NCBI GenBank assembly: GCA_964411985.1
Contig: CAYPNF010000099.1
Coordinates: forward strand, 1 to 16,341
DNA length: 16,341 nt
Direction: 5' to 3'
Source of the DNA: CAYPNF01 sp964411985
GTDB lineage: Bacteria; Verrucomicrobiota; Verrucomicrobiia; Limisphaerales; J093
How positions within the stretch are numbered: the first letter of the stretch is position 1; each line of letters opens with the position of its first letter. Made by a program: the position numbers and the translations under genes. The notes under the pieces were generated by a model that saw only the letters and a program-made list of their open reading frames with translations, was not told the DNA's origin and made no database searches. Below, piece after piece: positions 7,763-15,430 of this stretch.

Positions 7763-8683
7763 GTGGCCGTCCTGAGCCTCAAATGCCGGGACTGTGGCAC
7801 CGAGCAGGCGGAGGCCCAAGCCTGCCCGGTCTGCGGAGGCCAACTGGCAATCTGGAGCGACGACCTTCAGCGATGGGTCACACCTGTAGAAGCTGCGGAG
7901 TTGCGGAAGCCCAGGCCCGCTGCACCCGCCCCACCGCCAGCGGTGCGCGTCGAAGCCCGCCGCCCCCCAAAGTCCGCGGTTGTGGCTTCCCCGATTCCCG
8001 AAAGGCCCGTGGCCCGAAAGGGGTTGCGGGCCGCCCTCGTCGGGGGAGGGGCGCTGTTGGGAATGGCTTTGCTGGTGGGTTCGGTCCGCTGGGCCCTGCG
8101 CACGGTCCACCAAGCTCCACCCGTACCGGCCCAGCCCCCCACAGCCCAGGATCTGGCCCTGTCCGTGCTGGCGGTGGCCGGGGCTCCAGAGGCCGATGCC
8201 TTCCAGGGGGCCATGACGCGTCTTGAGGCAGCGAGCCCCTGGCTCCCCCAGGTGGGGAACCACGATGGCGCCAAGTGGCTGATGAAGCACCTGCAGAGCC
8301 ACCTGCGCCGGGCCCAGTGGGAGGAGGCAGACCGCGACTTCGCCGAAGCCCGGCGTCGCGATCCGAGCGACCGCACCCTCCCAGGAAAATATGCCGAGGG
8401 CCTTCTTCAGGCCCGGAACTACAGCCGTGCTCGGGCCCTGGCCTTGGAGGCCGTGATCCTGGAGCCCCGGAACCCGAGGGCCTGGAGCCTGTACGCCCTT
8501 GCCACGGCCTCCCTTGGGTGGGAAGCGGACGGCACCCTGGCTTTCCTGGCCGCTATGCGAATCTGCCCGTCACCCGAGCGCCCCACATTGCTGCGGGAAT
8601 TGAAGAAGGCTTCCAAGACATCCCCTGGCGGGCAGCGCTCCCTCCACGCCATGACGACCCGGTGGAAAATCGCCGGACTCTGA
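7763..8683 (+). CDS. Zinc-ribbon, single-TM, TPR-like protein of unknown function
   Basis: This 306-residue protein has an N-terminal zinc ribbon (C8-x2-C11...C21-x2-C24), a Pro/Ala-rich linker (about 48-85), one hydrophobic helix (about 88-111, LVGGGALLGMALLVG) preceded by Arg/Lys, and a C-terminal helical domain (about 175-275). The last resembles TPR repeats: WEEADRDFAEARRRDPSD, YSRARALALEAVILEPRNP, and WSLYALATASLGWEADGTLAFLAA split over the following turns. The order of basic residues suggests a cytosolic zinc ribbon and a TPR domain on the other side of the membrane. I chose the GTG at 7763 because GAGG lies five bases upstream; an ATG at 7655 in this frame would overlap the phosphatase gene by 65 bp and add a non-conserved-looking stretch. 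It sits inside the kinase-phosphatase operon, so it may anchor the system to the membrane or carry partner interactions. No specific family is recognised. Confidence 0.75.
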   Translation: MAVLSLKCRDCGTEQAEAQACPVCGGQLAIWSDDLQRWVTPVEAAELRKPRPAAPAPPPAVRVEARRPPKSAVVASPIPERPVARKGLRAALVGGGALLGMALLVGSVRWALRTVHQAPPVPAQPPTAQDLALSVLAVAGAPEADAFQGAMTRLEAASPWLPQVGNHDGAKWLMKHLQSHLRRAQWEEADRDFAEARRRDPSDRTLPGKYAEGLLQARNYSRARALALEAVILEPRNPRAWSLYALATASLGWEADGTLAFLAAMRICPSPERPTLLRELKKASKTSPGGQRSLHAMTTRWKIAGL

Positions 8684-8708
8684 ACCTGACCACCACGAAA
8701 GGAATCCC

Positions 8709-9902
8709 ATGCCCGGTAGAGGATCCGCAGACATCGTTTTCGTTCTGGACGCATCCAGGTCCATGGAGCCCTGCATCGAGGGGGTGAAACAGCACCTCTC
8801 GGCCTTCACGGAAGTGTTCCGCAACGACCCCAATCACACCTGGGACCTGCGCTTCGATTTCATTGCCCACCATGATTCCCTCCAGGAGGATCGGGTCGCT
8901 GGCCTTGACCGCGATTTCCGGGCCCGGGTGACCGCCGCGGGTGGACGGTACGATGATGTGGACATTCGAGCCACCCTGCTTTGGAACAATCGCAACGATC
9001 TGGATCTCCATGTCCTTGCCCCCTCGGGAGAAGAGATCTACTTCGGCCACAAGCGCTCGGCCTGTGGCGGCGAACTGGATGTGGACCGAAATGTGTCAGG
9101 GGAGACCCTGCAGCCCGTGGAGAACATCCGCTGGGCGACCGGAACGGCCCCCCGGGGGCGCTATCGTGTCCAGGTCCGCAATTTCCGTTTCCATGAGCAG
9201 GGGCAGGCCCCCATCCCCTGCCGCGTGGAGGTGATCCAGGGCTCGGAAATCGCCCACCACGACCTGGTCATCTCCCCTCGCGGACAGACGGGGGAGGCCA
9301 GCCGGACTGAAGTCTGCGCCTTCGAATTTCCGTCCAACCAACCAAGACGCACCCAAATAGGAGCCACGGCGAAGACGGGAGGCTTTCAGGCGCGCTCCAT
9401 CCACGAGGCCAACCTCCTCGATGGCCTCTATCGAAGCCAAGGGCGCTTCTTCACCTCGGAAATCCCTACCTTCCAGCGGGCGCTCTCCGAGGTCCGGACC
9501 GGGGACAACGAGAGCCCCCTGGTGGCCCTGGACTGCGCCCTGGATTTCCCGTGGCGGGACAGTGCCGCCAGCCGACGGGTGGTGATCCTCCTCACGGACG
9601 AGCCCATGGAGGGCGGCAATCGACTGGCCGAATCCCGGCGCCTGCTCCCGCAACTGATCGACAAGATTCAGGCGAAAAAGGTGCTGCTCTACCTCGTGAC
9701 CCCCGAATCCGAAGGCTTTGAGACCCTGTCCACCGTCGACCGCAGCGAGTGGCATGTGGTCGCAGGGGAGGACGGCCTTGCCAGCGTGGATTTCGGCAAA
9801 CTACTCCAGGCTCTGGGGAAGAGCGTGAGCGTGAGCCGAGACCAGGGTGAGGCCACGGGAAGCATCTCCCGGGCGGTGTTCAGGCAGAATGAATGGGACT
9901 AA
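8709..9902 (+). CDS. VWA-domain protein split by an inserted YfaP/DUF2135-like domain
   Basis: This 397-residue protein begins like a VWA domain (ADIVFVLDASRSMEPCIEGV; MIDAS D14-x-S16-x-S18). After the second strand (LRFDFIAHHDSL) it runs into a beta-rich insert (about 83-207) with the hallmarks of the YfaP/DUF2135 family: LLWNNRNDLDLHVLAPSGE, IYFGHKRSACGGELDVD, PVENIRW and APRGRYRVQVRNF. The VWA fold then resumes with the third metal-loop region (NESPLVALDCALDF, 268-280) and RRVVILLTDEPMEGG (289-303). There is no signal peptide. The ATG has AAAGGA at 8698-8703. It is the last gene of the operon and the second VWA protein in it. The split VWA might be a sensor in which a ligand bound to the beta domain alters MIDAS binding; that is inference. 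The VWA call is firm; the DUF2135-like call rests on remembered motif patterns. Confidence 0.82.
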   Translation: MPGRGSADIVFVLDASRSMEPCIEGVKQHLSAFTEVFRNDPNHTWDLRFDFIAHHDSLQEDRVAGLDRDFRARVTAAGGRYDDVDIRATLLWNNRNDLDLHVLAPSGEEIYFGHKRSACGGELDVDRNVSGETLQPVENIRWATGTAPRGRYRVQVRNFRFHEQGQAPIPCRVEVIQGSEIAHHDLVISPRGQTGEASRTEVCAFEFPSNQPRRTQIGATAKTGGFQARSIHEANLLDGLYRSQGRFFTSEIPTFQRALSEVRTGDNESPLVALDCALDFPWRDSAASRRVVILLTDEPMEGGNRLAESRRLLPQLIDKIQAKKVLLYLVTPESEGFETLSTVDRSEWHVVAGEDGLASVDFGKLLQALGKSVSVSRDQGEATGSISRAVFRQNEWD

Positions 9903-9920
9903 CTCGATGTTTCGCTGAAG

Positions 9921-9949
9921 TTGGACGAAGATCTTGACTGTGCTACAAC
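9921..9949 (+). promoter_or_regulatory. Candidate sigma70-type promoter for the SIR2-STAND gene
   Basis: TTGGAC (9921-9926) and TACAAC (9944-9949) are separated by exactly 17 bases. The second hexamer is preceded by TG-C (9941-9943), as in an extended -10 element. The implied transcript would begin near 9956 and have a leader of about 105 bases before the ATG at 10062. The -35 is weak, and sigma-factor preferences of this host are unknown. Confidence 0.4.
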
Positions 9950-10021
9950 TAGCCAGGGAACAAGAGCCTTCCATGCCGTTTCGGGCCCTTGAGGCCGCTG
10001 CTGGGGCATTTGACCCTCCTA

Positions 10022-10033
10022 TTCAAATTTGAA
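10022..10033. promoter_or_regulatory. Perfect 12-bp palindrome TTCAAATTTGAA, candidate operator
   Basis: TTCAAATTTGAA reads identically on both strands. It lies in the leader of the SIR2-STAND gene, between the candidate promoter and the ATG at 10062. Part of it (TTGAAC, 10030-10034 and flank) recurs as GTTGAAC at about 10052-10058. A repressor site is possible, but a 12-bp AT-rich palindrome can occur by chance. Confidence 0.25.
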
Positions 10034-10061
10034 CTTCTCAAACAAGAGCCAGTTGAACGAT

Positions 10062-13000
10062 ATGACAACCCTTTCACCTGACCTAAACGAGATTGCAAAA
10101 TTACTTGATAGGTCGAACCCGCGAGTGGTTGTAGTTGTAGGCACAGGAATCGCGATTAATGCGACGGGTGAGGCCCATGCATCTTGGCTCGGCCTGCTAA
10201 AGCACGGTATCAGACACCTCATTTCGAATCATATAATTACACCGCAATGGGGTCATGAACTCGAAGAAGGGGTGGATGCTGCGTTCTCACCGTTCCAGCT
10301 TCAGAAGGCCTTGGAATTCGCAGAAAATATTGAACAAACGTTCAAAATGTCGAATGGGAAATTGTTGGCCCCGTGGCTAGAATCCGCATTTGCCAGTTTC
10401 AAAATGCGGAACGAGGAGAGAGCGAAGGCGCCGCTCGAAGCCCTACGCGACCTTCACGAAGCAGGGGCCCTCATAGTCACCACCAACTACGATAGCCTTC
10501 TCAGTGACTTCCTCCCAGGCACACCCCCGGTGACATGGGAAGAACATGAGCGTTTTCTTCGTGTCATCACCCGACAGGATCCTGGAATCTTGCACATCCA
10601 CGGTCACTGGCAGCGACCTTCTTCCATCGTACTGGGACGCTCATCCTACGACCGTGTGGTTGCTGACAAGAAATTCCAGGAATTGTTCAAAACGCTCTGG
10701 CTCAACTCGTCCTGGATATATGTGGGTTGTGGCGATGGGCTTGATGATCCAAACCTTGGACGTCTCCTAGCGTGGAGCAACGAATGGGGGAAGAGCAGCC
10801 TGCCCGACTATTTTTTGGCGCAGGAAGATAAGGCCAAAGAAATCAATGCTCGCCTAGAAAGACCCTTGAACCTTTGCTGTGTTGGCTATCCAACTCAAGA
10901 TGATTTGCCCGTCGTGCTTCGGTCAGTCACTCCGGCGGCTCGCTGTTGGCCATTCGTTCAGGTTGATGACGATTTTCCGCTGTTTCACGTTCCAGGCGCG
11001 AGCGACCCCTTTCCCACCAGGAAGGAGTACCTCAACGGCGATGTCCCAAGCTTTTCAGCCGATTCCGAAGTCCTGAAGCGACTTCAAACGCATGGTTGGG
11101 CCTGTTGCATGGATGTGGCCTCGGTCGGCAAGACAACGCTTGCCCTTCGCGTGGCAACGACTCACGAACAAAATGGGCACCCGGTCTTCTACCTTGACTT
11201 GAAACGAGAAGTTGAGGAAGAGGCTGATGCGAGCCCCGTTGGGGCTATCACACGACTTGCGCGGTCGGGTGCACTGTTGATTCTTGATAATATTCACTAC
11301 AAGCCGGATCTCGCCCTCGCGCTTTGGCAGCGCTGGAATGACAAGCCTCCTCACAATCGGGGCCATCTCTTATTGGTGGCAACTCGGATACACCGGGCAG
11401 TCGTCGATTCACCGGACCAGGATTTGACCTTTTTTGAGCGAAATCCAAAAAATCCATCCATTCCACTTCAGCCTACTCCGGAGGACTTAGGGCATTTGGC
11501 AAAGCACTTATACCGCCGGGTTGCTGGCGCAAATGCTCCACCCATGCCAGAACCGCCCACTAATGAGCTCGCTGAATGGCATCGCATTTTTGGCGCGGCA
11601 CTGAATGCATTCACTTTTGCAGTCCTGGAAAGCCTAGCGGAATTTCAAAGGGGGAGATGGCAGCTTCCTCCAATACGAGCCTCCGCATGGGTTCGCAAAA
11701 AATGGCTGGATAATCTCCGGGATTCTCAAGAAATTGACAATACCATTTGTTTAGCAGCGTTCGGAGCGCAGGAATTAGAAATACTTGTTGAAGAAGCAGC
11801 ACTCCCAAATTCTAGCAAAATGGAAAAATTGTTTCAACTCGGTCTGGTTGCTGAAACGAAGCGTGGAAAATGGAACCAGTATCGAATGTACGAACTGCGC
11901 GAGCCAGGTTGGGGACAGCTGATCCTTGCAGCTCTTCCGACGTCTGTAGATTTGGAACAGATCCGTTTCGATACTGCCGCAAAACATTTGCAAATAGCCA
12001 CCGCCCTGAGTGCAAGGTTGCGCCGACGTGGGGACGAAGCCCGTCTCAAATCACTTTGGCAATACATAGCGGACAGAGAGGATGAGTTCCGTAATCAAAT
12101 TCTCGATATTCCACTCTCACTTTCCCTGAATTTGATCCGGTTCGCGAAATCCTGCGACCAAACGAAACTTGTCACCCTATGTTGGAATGCCTTCGAAAAT
12201 CACCCCGAAAAGTTCACCCCCAAAGCGTGGGCTACTTCGCTTGATGTGGTGGGTTCTTTCCTCGATCTAGTCAAACAACATGGTCGCGACACCTCCCTGT
12301 TCTGGAAACTCCTTGAAGAGGACCCTGACAAATTTACCGCCAGCGTGTGGGCGAATTCGCTGGACAAGGTGGGTTCGTTTCTTAGCGTGGCCAACCAACA
12401 CGGACGCGACACCAACCGGTTTTGGGCGCTCATCGAAGGGAGCCCTGACAAATTCAGCGCCAGCTGTTGGGCGAGTTCGCTGGAACAGGTGTGTTCGTTC
12501 CTCAACGTCGCCAAACAACAAGGGCGTGACACCAGCCTATTTTGGGCGTTCATCGAAGGGGACCCTGACAAATTCACCACCAGCGTGTTGGCGAGTTCGC
12601 TGCTTGGGCTGGGGTGGTTCCTCAAGCTGGCCAAGCAACACACACGCGACACTAATCAGATTTGGATGCTCATTGAAGGGAATCCAGACAAGTTGGCTGC
12701 ACGCATATCGGCGAGCTCGTTAGAAACCGTGGGTTGGTTTCTCAACGTGGCCAAACAACACGGACGTGACATCAGCCAGTATTGGGAATTCATCGAAGGG
12801 GACCCTGACAAAATCACCGCGGACGTGTGGGCGACCTCGCTGGAGAAACTGGGTTCGTTCCTCAACGTGGCCAAACAACACGGACGTGACACCAGCCAGT
12901 ATTGGGAACTCATCGAAGGGGACCCTGACAAAATCACCGCGGTCGCGTGGGCGACTTCGCTGGAGAAACTGGGTTCGTTCCTCAACGTGGCCAAACAACA

Positions 13001-14318
13001 CGGACGTGACACCAGCCAGTATTGGGAACTCATCGAAGGGGACCCTGACAAAATCACCGCGGGGGTGTGGGCGATTTCTCTGGACAAGGTGGGTTCGTTT
13101 CTAAGCGTGGCCAAACAACACGGGCGGGACACCAGTCGAATTTGGGCGCTCATCGAAGGGAACCCCGACAAATTCACCGCCAATGCGTGGGCGAGCACTC
13201 TGGATACTTTGGGTTCCTTTCTCACCGTTGCCCAAGAACACGGGCGCGACACCACCCTTTATTGGGAGCTTATCGAAAGCCAACCCAAAAGGTTCGCCGA
13301 GAGAACGTGGATGACCACCCTGGATGGCGTGGGGTCATTCTTCAATCTGGCCAAAAAACATGGACGAGACACCGGTCCCTTTTGGCAAATTTTGGAGAGT
13401 GAGCCAGACCAATTGTCCAATAAGGGATTGAACTCGACATTGACTGCCTTGGTTGCATTTTCTATCCATGCTCCAATTTCAATACTCAAAATCGCCATCT
13501 ACCAGATCCGGCCGGGTCATTGGAATTCAGCGACAGATCAAATGTGCCTTAAGGGGGCGACTTGGCTGGCACGTAATTCTAAAAACGCAAACCGAGATGA
13601 TATCGCATCCGATTTAATAACCTTGTTGCTTCATCGTGCAAATTGGCAAGATTTTCCCATTCAGTATGGTGGTTTTTTACAAATCTGTTGGTTATTGGCC
13701 AACGTCCCGCCTTCTGCCGAAGAACTCGTCGAATCGTTTGTTAATTCGATTTGCACAAATAGTTCCTTACAGAATGCATACAAACAAAGTAATAAACTCT
13801 ATTTAATATCTGGATTGCGCGAATTAGCATTTCACCAATCCTCAGAACGATGTCGGCAATTTCACCACCCAGCCTTGGGCCTCCGTTTGGCAATAGAATT
13901 GGCCCAATTCGAAACTGTGCCGCCCCATGATCAGTCGGCAATCATGCAATTTCTTGGGTGCGCCGCACTTTCTGGCTGGCCCATCAGCCAGCGTAGCCTC
14001 TCCAACATTAGGATTTCCTCCGTGTCACAACTCCCCGTTAGCATCTTCCGTCACCGACCGGAAGCGAAGATGGTAGAAGTCTATCAGCTGCAGTTTTGGC
14101 TTGGCTTGCGGGCCTTTGTTTCAATTTCACGAGAAATGCTTCTTTTGCCGCCGGAAACAATTGGAGAAACCTTGACACTGTGGCGTGAAAATCTCAAGGA
14201 AACAGCTTCGACGCCTTTGAGTACCGCACATCGCGTCAATCAGAGCATGGTCACCTGGTTGGAATCGTGTCGCCGTGCGAACCCGCCTGCGCTTTTGCCG
14301 ACGAAAAGGTCACTCTGA
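10062..14318 (+). CDS. SIR2-STAND NTPase with 40-residue tandem repeats, predicted anti-phage defence protein (Avs5-like layout)
   Basis: The protein has about 1418 residues. Residues 20-290 are a SIR2-like NAD-hydrolase domain: VVVVVGTGIA (22-31), TTNYDSLL (N142), ILHIHGHW (H180), SIVLGRSSYDRV and a late VGCGDGLDDPN. Residues about 340-490 are a STAND-type NTPase: Walker A DVASVGKTTLA (K357) and Walker B ALLILDNIH (404-412). The first Walker A glycine is replaced by Asp. A helical or winged-helix stretch follows, then ten 40-residue repeats (706-1105) and about 310 residues of unrecognised, probably helical C-terminus. In Avs proteins the repeats sense a phage protein, the STAND module oligomerises, and the SIR2 domain depletes NAD+, aborting infection; I infer the same here. 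The ATG at 10062 is preferred over a TTG at 10029, though neither has a strong Shine-Dalgarno. GC is markedly lower than in the flanking genes, suggesting horizontal acquisition. Confidence 0.82.
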   Translation: MTTLSPDLNEIAKLLDRSNPRVVVVVGTGIAINATGEAHASWLGLLKHGIRHLISNHIITPQWGHELEEGVDAAFSPFQLQKALEFAENIEQTFKMSNGKLLAPWLESAFASFKMRNEERAKAPLEALRDLHEAGALIVTTNYDSLLSDFLPGTPPVTWEEHERFLRVITRQDPGILHIHGHWQRPSSIVLGRSSYDRVVADKKFQELFKTLWLNSSWIYVGCGDGLDDPNLGRLLAWSNEWGKSSLPDYFLAQEDKAKEINARLERPLNLCCVGYPTQDDLPVVLRSVTPAARCWPFVQVDDDFPLFHVPGASDPFPTRKEYLNGDVPSFSADSEVLKRLQTHGWACCMDVASVGKTTLALRVATTHEQNGHPVFYLDLKREVEEEADASPVGAITRLARSGALLILDNIHYKPDLALALWQRWNDKPPHNRGHLLLVATRIHRAVVDSPDQDLTFFERNPKNPSIPLQPTPEDLGHLAKHLYRRVAGANAPPMPEPPTNELAEWHRIFGAALNAFTFAVLESLAEFQRGRWQLPPIRASAWVRKKWLDNLRDSQEIDNTICLAAFGAQELEILVEEAALPNSSKMEKLFQLGLVAETKRGKWNQYRMYELREPGWGQLILAALPTSVDLEQIRFDTAAKHLQIATALSARLRRRGDEARLKSLWQYIADREDEFRNQILDIPLSLSLNLIRFAKSCDQTKLVTLCWNAFENHPEKFTPKAWATSLDVVGSFLDLVKQHGRDTSLFWKLLEEDPDKFTASVWANSLDKVGSFLSVANQHGRDTNRFWALIEGSPDKFSASCWASSLEQVCSFLNVAKQQGRDTSLFWAFIEGDPDKFTTSVLASSLLGLGWFLKLAKQHTRDTNQIWMLIEGNPDKLAARISASSLETVGWFLNVAKQHGRDISQYWEFIEGDPDKITADVWATSLEKLGSFLNVAKQHGRDTSQYWELIEGDPDKITAVAWATSLEKLGSFLNVAKQHGRDTSQYWELIEGDPDKITAGVWAISLDKVGSFLSVAKQHGRDTSRIWALIEGNPDKFTANAWASTLDTLGSFLTVAQEHGRDTTLYWELIESQPKRFAERTWMTTLDGVGSFFNLAKKHGRDTGPFWQILESEPDQLSNKGLNSTLTALVAFSIHAPISILKIAIYQIRPGHWNSATDQMCLKGATWLARNSKNANRDDIASDLITLLLHRANWQDFPIQYGGFLQICWLLANVPPSAEELVESFVNSICTNSSLQNAYKQSNKLYLISGLRELAFHQSSERCRQFHHPALGLRLAIELAQFETVPPHDQSAIMQFLGCAALSGWPISQRSLSNIRISSVSQLPVSIFRHRPEAKMVEVYQLQFWLGLRAFVSISREMLLLPPETIGETLTLWRENLKETASTPLSTAHRVNQSMVTWLESCRRANPPALLPTKRSL
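12177..13376 (+). repeat. Ten in-frame tandem repeats of exactly 120 bp (40 residues)
   Basis: Units begin at 12177, 12297, 12417, 12537, 12657, 12777, 12897, 13017, 13137 and 13257, with no indels. Each encodes an aromatic-W/F opening, then IEGDPDK, a W-x-x-SL segment, and GSFLNVAKQHGRDT with small changes. Two amphipathic helices per unit are likely, forming an alpha-solenoid. An eleventh, degenerate unit follows at 13377 (FWQILESEPDQL, then loss of the pattern). Units starting at 12777 and 12897 differ at only 4 of about 120 bases by eye, so part of the array is a recent duplication. The array lies inside the SIR2-STAND gene and is its probable sensor region. Confidence 0.95.
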
Positions 14319-14618
14319 ACTTTAGGTGGTTTCTGGCTCCAATCTTACTTTCGGATTCACGAAGTGTGCCGATCGATGGTGGCTCCCCTCCCGCACTGTC
14401 CTGGCCACAGGTGGAGCTGGGTTGAGGACACGCATGCACATCATGGCTGGGCCGACCGGGAACGAGGTTAGGAATGGAAATGATTAGTATTGGCGCTAGC
14501 ATGAACATGGCCCAGGATTCTTTGCCGGCCTTCGTTCCCAACCCTGCTCCTCGGACCTTATCAAATCGGGCGTCCAAACAATGAGGAAGTCCACTACTTC
14601 GACCACAGGAGCTTCCCA
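14319..14618. other. Intergenic region between the SIR2-STAND and PLD-like genes
   Basis: Exactly 300 bp with no convincing coding sequence. A 126-codon open frame on the minus strand (14251-14631) overlaps both neighbours and has no protein-like pattern. I found no hairpin followed by a T-run and no good promoter pair, although the length implies that the downstream gene has its own promoter. GC looks intermediate between the defence genes and the flanks; a decayed insertion cannot be excluded. Confidence 0.45.
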
Positions 14619-15395
14619 ATGCATGGCCCATCCCGCCTCATAAAGCGTATTGCCAGGGATATATCCGCAGGGAAAAACTTGGATGGCTACGCCATCTCGC
14701 TTGCTGCATTCACCCTTTCTATTCTCGGCGTGTTTGACAATGTAATTCCGATCGAAATTAAGATCGCGGCCATACTCGCTGCTGTCGGCCTTCTGGTATT
14801 CAAGTCGACCGCGCCAGAAACCGCAGCGGCTGACCTGGATGCTGTGTTGCTGGATCGTCAGAGCTACGGACCCTTCCGTGAATTCATCACTGGCGCACAA
14901 GAACTCTGGATTTACGGCCCTTCCGTCGTAAATGCCCTTCGCAGCGCTGGCGAAATCAAACAGGAACTCCTGGACCGAGGTGGCAGCCTCCGTGTCCTAT
15001 TGCAAAACCCGAAGAGTGAGATCGGAATATCGGCCCTAACCAAGCAACTTGATAAGGTGTATGACCTTGAGAACGATATTAAATCATCTCTCAATACACT
15101 TGAAAGAATGGTGAACTGGGGAACTACTGGAAAAGTTGAATACGGATTGTTGGAATATAGCCCCGGGTTCAGCCTCGCCGTGGTGGACCCCAACGGAAAA
15201 AATGGACGACTGATAATCGAATTCTTTGGCTATCAGAATGAATTCATCACGGATCGAATGCACATAGTCATCACGCGGCAGCAGTCTCAATATTGGTTTG
15301 AGTATTGGTCAAAGCAATTTGAAATCATGTGGGAATCTCGAGCTATTTCTCCAAGTGCTCCCAATCAAATTGAAAATAGGGATGTAAAAATTTAA
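14619..15395 (+). CDS. Two-TM membrane protein with PLD-like domain lacking HKD (function unknown)
   Basis: This 258-residue protein has a basic N-terminus, then two hydrophobic helices (about 23-40 and 45-62) joined by a short loop, which place the rest in the cytoplasm. Residues about 85-240 resemble PLD-like domains of the DUF5919 kind: FREFITGAQELWIYGPSV, LLDRGGSLRVLLQNPKSE, SLAVVDPNGKNGRLIIEFFGY and QYWFEYWSKQFEIMW. There is no HxK motif anywhere (the only histidines are H2 and H215), so phospholipase or nuclease activity of the classical type is unlikely; a binding or sensing role is possible. The ATG has AGGAG at 14607-14611. Its base composition matches the SIR2-STAND gene rather than the flanks, so the two probably arrived together. 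Related domains occur in bacterial conflict systems. The family call is tentative; the TM helices are clear. Confidence 0.65.
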   Translation: MHGPSRLIKRIARDISAGKNLDGYAISLAAFTLSILGVFDNVIPIEIKIAAILAAVGLLVFKSTAPETAAADLDAVLLDRQSYGPFREFITGAQELWIYGPSVVNALRSAGEIKQELLDRGGSLRVLLQNPKSEIGISALTKQLDKVYDLENDIKSSLNTLERMVNWGTTGKVEYGLLEYSPGFSLAVVDPNGKNGRLIIEFFGYQNEFITDRMHIVITRQQSQYWFEYWSKQFEIMWESRAISPSAPNQIENRDVKI

Positions 15396-15430
15396 CCAGC
15401 TTTCGGGAATTTCCCAGGGATTGCAATTCA

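Noticed and set aside
12200..13255. Repetitive minus-strand open frames opposite the repeat array (12200-12652 and 12656-13255)
   Set aside because: They only mirror the sense repeats; absence of stops is a by-product of unit duplication.
12177..13376. Possible CRISPR array or satellite DNA suggested by the regular 120-bp repeats
   Set aside because: The period is too long, there are no unique spacers, and the repeat keeps one reading frame throughout a large protein.
15396..15430. GGGAATTTCCC between the convergent genes as a bidirectional terminator
   Set aside because: The arms are 5 bp with a one-base loop, which cannot form a hairpin.
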